In this document: piece by piece, positions 10,443 through 22,041 of the stretch
Position numbering within the stretch: the first letter of the stretch is position 1
Layout: every line of letters begins with the position of its first letter
Assembly (NCBI GenBank): GCA_027563935.2
Contig: CM050450.1
Span: 30,677,439 to 30,741,438, forward strand
Direction: 5' to 3'
Length of the DNA: 64,000 bases
From: Costus lasius
Taxonomy: Eukaryota; Streptophyta; Magnoliopsida; Zingiberales; Costaceae
Notes under the pieces: generated by a model
Told to the model about the DNA's origin: nothing
Databases searched by the model: none
The model's input: the letters and a program-made list of their open reading frames with translations, nothing else
Program-made: the position numbers and the translations under genes

Positions 10443-12007
10443 GGATGAACGAGTTGAAGATGATGTGTATTTGATTCTCTCCAATCCATCAGAAAAACTT
10501 TGAACGTGGTTATGGTCAAGTTAATGACTTTAAACGAGCGCTTTTTGGGAGGCAACCCATATTTCTAATTTTTCATAAATTATTCTTTTAGTTTATCTTT
10601 ATTTAATTTTGTCATCAAATATTTTGTAACATAAGGTTTTAACTATGAGTAGCTTTGATTGTAGGAAATTTTGAAGAGTTTTCAGGAAGAAAGGAATTGA
10701 TGAACAAGAAAATTGGGGACGATACAGTGAATTGCTCTAGAATTATAAAACTTGAAGCAAATCTTTGTGAGCATGGTAAACTGTGATTTGATTGATAAAA
10801 CTTGACGGTATTTGATGTTTGAAAGTTGATTACCATGTAAAACTTGAATATCTTCGAAATGGTAAATTTTTCAGATTTTTCTGAGTTATATTTTATACTT
10901 TTGATATAATTGTACAGAGTTTCACCAACAATACAAAGGGAACTCTTGTAAAATTTTTTCTGAAATTCTTCATTGATTGAATATTTACACATATGCAACA
11001 ATTTAACTCTAGGGTATTCATCTTCGTGTTTTCTAACCTTTACAGCTTTATAGTTATGAATCATGAATGTTTATGATTTTTTAGGATACACCCGATTAAT
11101 TTATCCTCAATTTCTAACTTAGAAAACTTTTTGGGCATTTCAATTTGATGACTTAGAAAATTTTTTGAGAATTCTTGTGGACCTAAATTGTTGAGTAAAA
11201 TCGATTCTGGCATTGATAAAGTTTATATACAAATTGTTATGTGTTTAAATGACATGTACATTGTGAATTTGTACTTTAAGTTTAATTTATCTTCCTTTGA
11301 TCAAATAGATTTTGCTTTTATGGATAGGAATTTGGTGATTCATCTATTTAACATGAGATTTGCTCCAACTCCTCTGGTTACATAATCTGAGATTATGATT
11401 TGACACTGGCTGGCTTTCAATTTTCTTAAAAAAAAAGAAAAAAAAGAGATAGACTCCTATACTTGGCACTGCGAAAAATTGGCAGTGGTACCAAAGACAT
11501 GAGTTGATGTCTATAAAAATAAAAAGAGAAAGATAAAGAAAGCTGTGGGCAATGTGGAGAACTCCTCTGATTTGAGATTGGGACCATGAGTTATATTGTA
11601 CTGCTTTGTGGTATACTTTGAACAATGTTATCATAAATAACAGTTTAAAAACCAAAATGCATTAAAAATATCTTATTCATAGTTTCACCAAGTGACTTGA
11701 ATTAAATCGTTATCTATTGATTAGGGCAGATTTATTACACCAAAAAAATATTTGATTGCTTGATATGTGTTGAATGAATATTATAACATGACTTGTGAAT
11801 TTTATCTTTCTCGGATTGTAAACTCTTGATGATTTACTTTCACTGAGATATCTCTTAAGTGATTTAAGTTCTGAGGAGTTGTTTGCCTGAAATGTAAACT
11901 AAGGAATTTATTGATGGTAGAACAGATGAGTGTTTCTTATCTTGACATTCCCTATTCATGTCAGAGTACTGCTTGAGGACAAGCAAAATTTTAAGTCTAG
12001 AGTATTT
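10443..12007 (+). other. Athila 3' non-coding region
   Basis: About 1.56 kb between integrase and the 3' LTR. It begins with the GGGAGGCAACCCA block at 10515-10559 and ends with the CTTGAGGACAAGCA repeat near 11972 just before the LTR. A segment at 11447-11510 matches, inverted, the duplicated block at 1229-1365. Many Athila elements carry an env-like ORF here; none is visible on this strand. Confidence 0.75.
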
Positions 12008-13509
12008 TGATGTGTTGCAATTACACCATGTTTTTGCCTTTGTTTTGGATCATAATTTGGGCTAAATTGTTTGATTTTGTGCTATTTTTAGTGTTTTTAC
12101 TTTACTTTGCACGAAATCTTCACTTTTCTTGGCTATATTGAAAAAGTAGGTAAAATGACATAAAAATGAAGGATTTCGAGAGTTTTGAAGCCAAAGTATG
12201 ATTCCCTAGAGTTTTGAAGCCAAAGTATGATTCCCGAGGATATAATGAGCTTACACGTCAAATTTAGGGCGAGAACGGTGAAAAACGAGACATTTACGGC
12301 CTTGGCCATAATTACGGTTTAGCCGTAATTCTAACAAAGAATGGAAGGCAAAAATTGGCTAAGTGTCGGAATGAGCAGAAACTTTCACGGGCGAACCCGT
12401 GAATCCATCACAGTCCGTGAAACTTTCTATGACCGAAAGAATGTACACACAGAAACATTTACGGCCTCAGCCGTAAACACATCACGGGCCGTAAAAACTT
12501 CCGCCCGACGAGTTTTTCACTCGTTTCTCACCCGATTCAAATCAGAGTTGAACCAAACTTCTCAAAACCGTCCCTTGATGGATTCTAAATCAGTTCAGCT
12601 ATAAAAGATAGGATTTTTTGAGGGTAAAGGAAAGCTTTTTGGATGAACACAAGCGGCGGTGGCGACAGAGGCAAAAACTAGATTTCAGAGCATATTCTGG
12701 CTAGATTCCACACGAAAGCAACAATTGATTGACTCTTTCTCATCTCAAGATTGAGGAAAAGGCGGTTTTACTGTTCTTTCGGTGATTTCTTTGTGATTTT
12801 TAGGAGATATTTACTTGTTCATCATAAACACACATATATCTTTAACAATATGAGATAGTAGATACTTGTTTCGGGATTTTTGGGTGTAGCCCATTAACTT
12901 TCATGAATTAATCTATGTTATTGCTCTTTTCTTATGAATTTATCATCCTGATTTGGTTGAAATTGCATGTATCTCATAATTTACCTTGGCCACGTAATTT
13001 TACGTCTTAGATGGTGCGAGAAGAACCGAGAGGTGAATCGCAACGTCCGATCTATTTCAATTGAGCCTTCGAATCCAATCACGAGAGTAGCTTGGATTCG
13101 TCTGAAGTATTTAACCAACTTTTCATAGAATCCAATGGGTTTAATTAGGTTAACTGTCACGAGAGTAGGGAGTTAGCTTAATTAAATACCGTATTACACT
13201 CCGAGAGGAGGTGATATGTACCATAGGGAAAGTTCCTTTCATGATAGATAAGTTCTATTGATTCAGTTATTTTTATGTGATTCATGCTTGTTAGTGTGGT
13301 AAACCCATGAAATCCCGATCCTCTGGAATTTGAGTCTCTTAAACTCTGTTTTCAAGTTTGTGTCTTGCTTAGAAGTTTAGAACAACCACTGATTTAGTCT
13401 GCCTAAATTCAAACAAATCAAAAAGTCAGTACTTAACTACGTAGTCCTCATTGGGAACGATAATCTTTTTATTACTTCGATAAATCCGTGCACTTACGGA
13501 TACCTATCA
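12008..13509 (+). repeat. 3' LTR of the Athila element
   Basis: It begins TGATGTGTTGCA after an AAGTCTAGAGTATTT stretch and ends near ACGGATACCTATCA, about 1.5 kb. The start could be the TG at 12008 or 12011. Positions 12290-12500 hold a cluster of ACGG/CCGT and CACGGG/CCCGTG inverted repeats. There is no second LTR in the window to confirm the ends. Confidence 0.75.
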
Positions 13510-13921
13510 ATGTATTATTTTTTTATAAATTAAATTGATTAATTGATACCAAATTAATATATTAGAAATAAGCTTACTATAAAAGGCAAGCAATTGTACA
13601 TCCAATTCTATCTCAAATGATTATATAAATTCCAAATGGTGTCTGTTAAAAACTCCATCCAATCCATAGAAACATGTAAATGTGCCTTTGCCCAATTAGA
13701 TCTAATGTGTACCAATATTTTTCTAAGAAGTTTCTAGAGAAGAATGTTGCCCAACTAGTTGATATGCATTTTCTAACAATTGTGGAACTATTGGATCTTC
13801 TAGACTATCATCAACAATAGCTTGTAGAATTCCAATGGTTAATTGTTCAACACCCATTTGACATTGAGGGTTACTATAAATGATAATCATCCTATCATAG
13901 TCAGAGTTTGGTAATCATTGA
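13510..13921. other. Unassigned spacer between Athila and Tekay elements
   Basis: About 410 bp of AT-rich DNA without an obvious transposon signature. On the minus strand a frame without a start is open for 63 codons (13726-13914) and reads like ordinary protein, for example MGVEQLTIGILQAIVDD; it runs toward the Tekay LTR, where it meets a stop. It may be a relic of a host gene or another element, or chance. Confidence 0.4.
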
Positions 13922-16900
13922 TGTAACATCCCTCAGAATCACACCCCACACGCATACAAGTAAAATACGGGGTTTTTAAAATTTTTACTCTTCCATTAAA
14001 ACACAAGAAGAAAGCGGCATCGAAGGACATTACTACGGAACTGAAAACCGCACAGAACTGAGTAGGATCGATTACTAGGAAATAGAAATCCGGAAATCCA
14101 GAAGAAAACAAAATCCGGCAGCAAGTATACTAAATTACTGCTGCACAGACCCATATATCCTGGAACAAAACAGATGTCCACACTACACATATGTGGAGAA
14201 CACAAATTTCAGAAATATTGCAGAAACTGATTATTCAGATACCAAATACAACAATAACTCGGTTACACATTTCAGAATAAGAACAATTGTATTTTCATGA
14301 CTCCAAAACTCGTATCCAACAATAAAACGAGACAACTATAATATAATATCCTGAAAACAGGCATAAGCCCTCAGGAGATAAAACGTGTCATATAAGTAAG
14401 TTAGGCACGCAGGCCTGATAAATCTTTAGAAGACAACTCTTAGAAATTATATGAAACATTAGCAAGCATTATAACAAATTAAGTAGCTGTAGCAATCACT
14501 GTCCTGACGTCTCACCTGAAAATATTTAAACAACGGGGGTGAGCTAAAAAGCTCAGTGAGTAAAAGACACTAAAAGCCATCCATAGTACACATCAAAAAT
14601 ATCATGCTTGCAGATAAGACACTTAACATGCACACTCATATTAGAAACAAAACATAATCAGATACAGACAGTTATAACAATAGGCATCAAGCATGAAGTA
14701 GGGTATAAGTATACCAACCCATTCCAACTAATCACACCGCCCAACACCTCTATACGACAGATCGAAACAGAACTACAGAAATTAGAACTGACAGACAGAA
14801 AGTCAGAATTTTCAGAATCCAAACAGATAGTCTACATCAGAAACAGAAAGGCCACAGAAGGCCTGAAGACCACAGAAGGTCTGATGACCACAGAAGGTCT
14901 GACCCCACCTCTGCCGAGGACGAGACATGCATGCATATCAGAACAGAATGGTAGAGGAGGTATCAGTGGGTGGCCCCCGTCTTGTCAGGACGTGGCACTC
15001 TGGCCTCCAATACTGGTAGAGGAGGTATCAGTGGGTGGCCCCCATCTTGTCAGGACGTGGCACTCTGGCCTCCAATACCCAGAACAGAACAGAAATAGTG
15101 GAGGGAGAACGGAAGGTGAGACCAGCTCACATCTACCCTTCACTAGTGTCTCAAGGGTCGTAGTAGACTATCAGCACCATTACAGCGCCACAAAAGGAGG
15201 GTAAGGACACGGAAGAGTGCTACACTAGAGCATAATTTTTACATAACAGGTCATGCTGAAACGGAGGAGTAGGACTAACTACTACTCAATTCTCACATCA
15301 TGCCCAAAGTGTCTCACAAACCAGAAAATGACACACCCCAATATCCAGTCCTTAACAAAATCACAATTTGCAGAAAATCAAAGCTGAACACACTTCATAA
15401 TTTTTTTTTACCATCAACCAGAAGTGATATATGAGTGAATTCCTTGAATTCCTTAGATTTCATGCAACTATCCTTAATTCATGTCAAACCATTCTATGTT
15501 CTCACAAAGGTTATAACACATTCAAAGTTTCAGAAAATTTCCAACATATGTACAGAATAGAAATTTTTCACATAACAAACAATTAAACAAGCCTAGGAAT
15601 TATAGGAAAATATATACAGATATTCATTGTAATATTCTTCCCCAAAATTCCTAAAAAAAGTGAGTCAAAAGAAATCACCGCAAGGGCGAAATTTTCAGAA
15701 TCCTTGCAGAACATACAAATTTCATGAAAATAATTTCAGTCCCCCACTACAGATAATTTTAATTGCACGTTTGTGAATGAAAATGACAAAAGCCCCAAAA
15801 TTGGCCCGAACCATGATTTTCGAAAATTTCCTAAGTTCTTAGTTAAATCCCCAAATTTTGTTTTCTCTATAATTTCTCATCAAGCAAATAATTTTAGAAG
15901 AACTACATATCACAACTTAAGAGATTAAACCATACAGGATAAATTTTTCTCACAATGGAATATTCGTCCGGCACAGGTAAATTTCGAATTTCACATATGC
16001 ATAAGTAACTAATCTAAAATAGGCAATATGATATTCACAATGAAGCTATTTGAATCTACTTTCCAATAGAACTGAATCCGTCGGATTTGGAGTTATAACT
16101 GGGGAGGTATGGGTATTCGAACATAGAAAGGTCGGGATTTCAGAATTCTAGAAAACAGATTCGTATATCAGAATTGCGACACAAATTTCAGATCCAATAA
16201 CTAACAGAAAATAGGCGAAATGGTAGTCAAAATGAATCCCTTCGAGTCTACTCCTAATAAAACTGATTTGACAAGATTTCGGGCTATACCTAGGGAGATA
16301 TGATGGTTCGAACACATAAAGGTCGAAATCCAGATTTCCAGAAAACTGATTTTGTACAGCTAGATTGCAATACAGATTGAAATACTAATACAGCTCGGAT
16401 ATAGTCGATATCACATTCAAATAAAAGCCGAATGTATTTAGTTTCATACAAAATTTATTTCGTGCGATTTGGATCTATAGGCCATGAGATATTGGGGTTA
16501 TAGTACACAAAGGTCAGATTAGAGAATGCAGATTTCAGCAGAACAGGATTTTAAAACCCTATAAATATTTGAATTCGTCCCCATAGAAACGAATATCATG
16601 AGATTCAAAACCCAAATCAAGCATAGAAGACACAAGAGACGTCGAAATTTGGTTCATACAGATAATCATTGCAAATAACGAATTTTAATTGAATGATAAT
16701 CTACAATTTAGCGGATTAGACTCCTTAGGATCGAATTACTCACCAGAAAAATCGTCCACAGAGAAAAACGCCAAGACAGAGGATCACCAGGAAATTCGTC
16801 CACCACCAGTCTGCCACCACCAGCGTCAGAAATTTCAGGAGCAAAGAATCAAGGTTGAGGGTTCAAATCCCCAACCAAAATAATTATTTTTGCCCTGTAG

Positions 16901-17007
16901 GAAAAATTCCTACACTTAGGCAAAAATCCTAAAATTTTAACAGATAAAAATACAGAAACAGAATTTCTAACCTTAAATCATAATTCAGAAAAATCGAGGG
17001 CGTTACA
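13922..17007 (-). repeat. 3' LTR of the Tekay element
   Basis: The LTR is about 3086 bp and reads TGTAACGCCC...GGGATGTTACA on the minus strand, the usual Tekay/Del-type LTR ends. It carries a 65-bp tandem duplication at 14950-15078 and a divergent repeat of about 191 bp around 16080-16520. The 198-codon plus-strand frame across the duplication is not considered a gene. Confidence 0.85.
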
Positions 17008-17026
17008 TCCTCCCCCCCCTTATAGA
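17008..17026 (-). promoter_or_regulatory. Polypurine tract of the Tekay element
   Basis: On the minus strand the run AAGGGGGGGAGGA abuts the TGTAACGCCC start of the 3' LTR. This is the expected position and composition of the plus-strand primer for reverse transcription. Confidence 0.8.
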
Positions 17027-17037
17027 GCTTTAGTCCT

Positions 17038-18480
17038 CTAAAGCTGACCAAGCCCGTCACTGAACAGGTGAGGATGCTCCTTTCTCATATCTGCTTCAAC
17101 CTCCCAAGAGGCTTCTTCAACAAACTGATTTCCCCAGATGACTTTCACAAGTGGAATAACCTTATTTCTCAACACTTTCTCTTTTCTATCTTCAATTCTG
17201 AGAGGTTTCACCACAAAAGTCATATTCTCTTCAAGCTGAAGAGGTTCCAACTCTAGAACATGAGAAGGATCAGAACAATATTTTCTGAGTGCAGATACAT
17301 GGAACACATTATGGAGGTGTTCTAGTGATGGGGGCAGAGCAAGTCGGTATGCCACAGGTCCAACCCTCTCAATGATATCAAAGGGACCAATGTACCTGGG
17401 ACTCAATTTTCCCCTCTTCCCAAATCTCATCACCCCTTTCATAGGTGAGACCTTTAGGAAAACATGCTCTCCCACCAAAAACTCAAGAGGACGCCGCCTC
17501 ACATCAGCATAACTCTTCTGTCTATCCTGAGCAATCTTCATCTTTCTCTGAATTTCTCTGATCTTCTCAGTGGCTTCCTGAACAGCATCCGACCTTAGCA
17601 CTGTTTTGTCCCCAGTTTCCTCCCAGCATATAGGTGTTCTGCATTTCCTCCCATATAGGGCCTCATACGGAGCCATCTGTATGCTAGAGTGAAAGCTATT
17701 GTTGTAGGTGAACTCTATCAGTGATAAGTCCAGATCCCACTCAACACACCAGTCAACCACATAAGATCTCAGAAGATCCTCAAGTGTCTGAATAGTTCTC
17801 TCTGTCTGACCATCAGATTGAGGATGATATGCAGTGCTGAAACTCAGATTAGTTCCCAAATCTTCCTATAATTTCTTCCAAAACCTGGACAGAAATCGAG
17901 GATCACGGTCAGAGACAATGTCCAAGGGAACTCCATGCAATCTGACAATCTCATCGATGTACAGTTTTGCTAACCGATCCAAACTGTAAGTCATTTTGAT
18001 CGGTAAGAAGTGAGCTGACTTCGTGAGTCTATCCACAATCACCCATACGCATCATGATTCCTTCTGGTATTGGGCAGTCCACACACAAAGTCCATACTGA
18101 TATGCTCCCACTTCCACTGAGGAATAGGGAGAGACTGCATCAAACCGCCCGGCCTCTGATGCTCAGCCTTCACGGTTTGGCAAGTCAAACATCTGGACAC
18201 AAACAAATGCACATCCTTCTTCATACCATGCCACCAGAAAGTCTTTTTCAGATCCTGATACATCTTGGTACTACCAGGATGAACGGTATACTTAGTGCAA
18301 TGGCTTTCCTTAAGAATTTCATTTCTCAACTCAGGGTCCTCAGGGACACAGACCCTTCCACGGAATCTGAGGAGACCATCATCCGACATACTGAAATTCT
18401 CAACCCAGTCTTGCTCAGACCTCTCTTTCCACCGTAAAATATCCGGATCTGACTGCTGCCCTGATCTCAGTCTCTGCAGT
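17038..18480 (-). pseudogene. Tekay pol 3' part: integrase and chromodomain (piece 3 of 3)
   Basis: On the minus strand this holds the integrase zinc finger (residues around TMWWHG-like FWWHGMKKDV and CLTCQ), the start of the catalytic core (HISMDFVCGLP), the DGQTERTIQ glutamate motif and a C-terminal chromodomain-like segment (VKVIWGNQFVEEASWE). Two lesions are visible. A one-base frameshift near 18046-18050 comes just after [11 protein letters not shown]. An in-frame TAG at 17866-17868 stands where a Tyr codon is expected. The upstream edge at 18480 is the copia insertion, and the reading frame resumes at 27654. Integrase joins cDNA to host DNA; this copy could not be made intact. Confidence 0.88.
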
Positions 18481-20185
18481 TGTTGGAGTATGCCCTTAAG
18501 GCTAATGTTTGAGGCCTTTGGGATTGTAATAGTATCATGTAATAAACTCTTATGTTTATAAAAGGCATGGTTATTATTCAGCTTGTTACCTTGTCTGCTG
18601 TAATAAGTGTACTTCTGAATAATGTCTCAAAGCTGTTCAGCTAGGCTGACAGGCTATAAGTCCTTAGTCGAGATATCTTGGAGAACATGAGACAGCCTTG
18701 ATATGATAGAGACTAATATGAGTGCTAATCTTATAGGATGCTTCGAGCATGGAATAAGATGTAGACTCATGGGTACATTGGATGTACTGGACAGACCCTA
18801 CTGGGATATTCCATTGCTTGTCACAATGTGAATGATCCTTGTAAGCAACAAGTGGCACATGTCCTCTGACTTGAGATCACTTGTGTTTCTAAATGAGGAT
18901 TGTCATTGTCTTGAGCTAGTTCAATATCATTTGAGATATAATGATTATAGACTATCTTGGATGGTGAGCTTGAATCAGGTTAGGGCACTTGTGATAGATA
19001 AAGGATTGCCGTCTCCTTGTTTAAGGAGTGTGATGTTCTATAGGGCCACACTATATGAGATGATTGAGGAAGTGTATGGCCATACCCAGATGACTATGTT
19101 CATCTGATCTAATCATGCTCATCGTATTGGAGTTACAAGCTTGACATGCTTGTCCAATAAGAACATCCAGTGGCAAAGGACAAATGTATGCCTTGTGAAT
19201 TGAGTCACACTTGTGCTGTGTTTTGGGTGCAGTCTTGGAAGACTCTTTCCTTTATATCGGGAGACAGTGATGTGTTGCTAGATACCCCTCACTGATCGTG
19301 ATAACGTAAGTTATCGTTACCGACATTTAAAGGAAACCCTCAGGGTCGCACAATTTGGTGATATGGCTTCCTTAAGTCAGATCGTGTGGACTGAATTGTT
19401 TTGGTTCAGTTTAAAGAGATTTAATCTCTGATTGTAAGTGAGATCTGGTCTGATCATGTTTGATTGATTAGAGCTTTAGATCGGTAAGCTTCGATCGAGA
19501 GAGATGATGCTAGATCGGTGCGATCAGAAGCGTCAGATGATGAAGGGTCAGATCTAGGACCTTGTGGTCTAATTTGGTCTAGACTTAATTCTGGGCTGAT
19601 TTGGTTTCGAAATTGAACCAATGAAATTGAACCGGCTCATGGGTTGAGCGCTTGGTTCAAGAGGGAGAAGAGGTTGCGTTTGGTTCATGGAAACATGAAC
19701 CATGAACGCCAACTCTTAATCGTTGCCATTTATGGAAAGTTCCATAAGCTAAACGCATATGCGTTCATGGCTTGATTACTCTCTAATGCTTTCGGTTTTG
19801 CTCTTTGGGCGTGGAGAAAACGGCTTGCTCTTGGAGAAGGCGTTGTTCTTGCGAAAAGAAGGAAGAGCTCTCGAAAAGAAGGCAGCCCTTTTCATCTAAT
19901 CTCCTACACACGGTTGAAAGAGCTTGCCAATCTTGCTAGCACAAGACTTGCGCAAGGAGGAAGCTTTCATCCCTTGTGTGTGATTTCTTTGGAGAAGATC
20001 CCTTCGGTCTTTCTTCTTCCAAGCCGCACCATCTACATGGCTATGGTATGATCTTGTTCTTATCAATCTTTGATAGTTGAACAATTGGCATGCAAACGAT
20101 TTTAAAACCCTTGCTTCCGCTTGCATCATTTTTCATTAGCGCCATGCTTAGGGTTTTTGCCCCCTTTATCTTTGGGGTTCCTACA
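18481..20185 (+). repeat. 5' LTR of copia copy 1
   Basis: 1705 bp, TGTTGGAGTA...GGTTCCTACA, repeated at 25947-27651 with a constant offset of 7466. It contains a TATA-like TATAAAAG at 18557 and the inverted repeat GATAAC-GTAA-GTTATC near 19300. Other family members in the window keep both motifs. Confidence 0.95.
18557..18564 (+). promoter_or_regulatory. Candidate TATA box in copia copy 1 5' LTR
   Basis: TATAAAAG, a strong match to the plant TATA consensus, lies 76 bases into the LTR; the 3' LTR carries the same at 26023. Minus-strand family members have TATAAAGG at the equivalent place. The position would imply a very short U3, so its role is unproven. Confidence 0.45.
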
Positions 20186-20187
20186 AT

Positions 20188-20199
20188 TGGTATCAGAGC
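20188..20199 (+). promoter_or_regulatory. Primer-binding site of copia copy 1 (initiator tRNA-Met type)
   Basis: TGGTATCAGAGC, complementary to the 3' end of plant initiator tRNA-Met, lies two bases (AT) downstream of the 5' LTR end. It sets the plus-strand orientation. Confidence 0.95.
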
Positions 20200-22041
20200 T
20201 TGGCTCTTTGCATGCTATTTTGTTTGCTAATGTGATCCATACTTGTTGCGCCTACTTTGTTTACATGTTGGATGCGCTTACCTTGGTTTGGTTTCATGAA
20301 AGTTGCGCTTGTATCATGGCTTCATGAAGGTTGCGCATGTATCATTTGATGACATGTAGTTTGCGCTCCCCCTTGAAGGGGACTCCCTGAAGTTTGCGCT
20401 CCCCCTTGAAGGGGACCCCCTTAGATCTAAGGGTTATCAAGCATGTTGTTTGTTTGTTTGCGCATGTACTAGATGTTTTTAAAAACAAACTTACATCTTG
20501 CGCGCATGATTAGATCTAAGGTGTCCCTACAATAAACCCTTAGATGGGTTGATGGGGTTGAAGTCACCACTAGGTTAGATCCAAGTCTGATCAGACCATC
20601 TGACAGCTCAGATGGGTTGACCCAATAGCACCTATGCGCAAGCACAAGGTGGCTATAGGTTGACTGCATCTAGGGCGTGTAGCGAGGTCTGGTTGAGACA
20701 ACTACTGAACACACTTGAGTTAGGCTCGGGGTCACACCCGCTTGCCAAAACTCATGGGGTGGTTCAGCCCTTGGGGCATGCATGGTTGACCATTAGGTCA
20801 ACTCGGGTCAGTTAGGACTCGGTGCATGCAAGGGCAAAGGATCTAGCTAGACGGATGAGTGGATCCCCATCAATGGACCATTGTAAGGTTATAGGGATCA
20901 TAAGGAAATTAAAATTGATGCCATGGGGTTTTTCAAAACTTTTAATTTCAAGATGATTGGATCACATGTTGATTGAACCATTTGCTTGTTTATTTAGTCT
21001 TATGTGGGTTGCCCTATTGTGTGCTGTGCTGGGGCCTGCGTGCCTGGATTTAAAATTGTAAATTAATTTGTGATCTGCGAATCACATTGTACTTAATTTA
21101 TAATATGTAGTTGACCTGCGAGTCAACCTTGTCTAGATAGATCAAATGTATTTGATTAGACAAGAGCAAAGGCACACATCCCAAAGGGGCATTCAGCTGG
21201 TAACGCACCTGAGGTGCTCTTGGCGCTAGGGCCCTAGGTTGGACCAGATGAGATGCCAAGGAGCTCAAGTGAAGACTTAAGTAAATTAAGGTCTTACTAG
21301 GGTTCATGGGCTTTTACCACATAAGATCATGCTTTCTTCTTATTGCTTATAATTAGAATTGCATGTTTAAGTTTATCTTCTGCTATCACCATAGGACTTG
21401 CATGATAGTTAAGAAGATAAAAGACCGATAAAATCCAACGCTAATATATCAAGCTCGTAAGCCTTCTGACGCGAAACCTCACCTTTCTGATTATCGTTGG
21501 AGCCGTGTTGAACCCACTCAGTGGGCACGTCCATCTATCTTCAGACGGTGCTGGATTTCACCTGCGTGTTACAGAGTTGGGATTTATCCCCTCTCGTTGC
21601 TCAGCATAGCACGTGGTGGTCCAGGGAGTAGGTCAGGTCAGCTTGACCATGTTGGCTACATATGTGGCGCATATGGTAGCACATGGAGGCAGCCATCTCT
21701 GGGATCAGAGACTGTGTTGTACCAACTCAGTTGGCACAGTCTGCTGGATTGCCAAGATGAAGGGGAATCGCACGGGTTGGCGATTGGCTGGGACAGCCTA
21801 CCAGAAATTAGTGCTTGTTATCTCTGTGCATCTTATCTCGCCTGAGCGGGACGCGGAGACCAAGTATGAAATCTGGATCCCATCTCACTAAAAGAGTATT
21901 ACTCTTTCGGACTGTTTACTGGATTTTTCAGTCAGACAAAATAGTGAGAAAAGAATCTTTCTTAAGTCCTGGATTGATTCTAAACATTGATACTGACCTT
22001 GCTGTTCTTGCTTGTTGTAGATTCCTGCAGCAACGAACACC
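20200..22041 (+). other. Long untranslated leader of copia copy 1
   Basis: About 1.84 kb separates the primer site from the gag start and holds only short frames. Two near-copies of a GCGCTCCCCCTTGAAGGGG unit lie near 20364-20415; that unit forms the LTR 3' end of the related element at 39225. A pyrimidine-rich stretch ending TTGTTGTAG lies at about 22000-22020, 21 bases before the gag ATG, and looks like a splice acceptor. The minus-strand copies have leaders of similar length. Confidence 0.75.

Larger units (their letters stand above)
6616..13509 (+). mobile_element. Decayed Athila-type Ty3/gypsy retrotransposon, 5' part outside the window
   Basis: Gag remnant, protease, reverse transcriptase, RNase H and integrase follow in Ty3/gypsy order and read like plant Athila elements. 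A non-coding 3' stretch and a 1.5 kb 3' LTR follow. The 5' LTR and most of gag are absent because the minus-strand element interrupts gag at 6615/6616. No env-like frame follows integrase on the coding strand. Confidence 0.88.

Noticed and set aside
10639..11064. 141-codon minus-strand frame after Athila integrase, where an env-like gene could sit
   Set aside because: Wrong strand for the element, AT-rich and without signal peptide or membrane pattern; taken as chance.
14608..15204. 198-codon plus-strand frame
   Set aside because: It lies inside the Tekay LTR and owes its length partly to a 65-bp tandem duplication; no protein family features.
18664..19107. 64- and 91-codon frames that recur many times in the window
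   Set aside because: They fall in copia LTRs on both strands and break or change in the diverged copies.
20188..20199. Possible tRNA gene fragments at each TGGTATCAGAGC
   Set aside because: These are primer-binding sites beside LTRs; no cloverleaf surrounds them.
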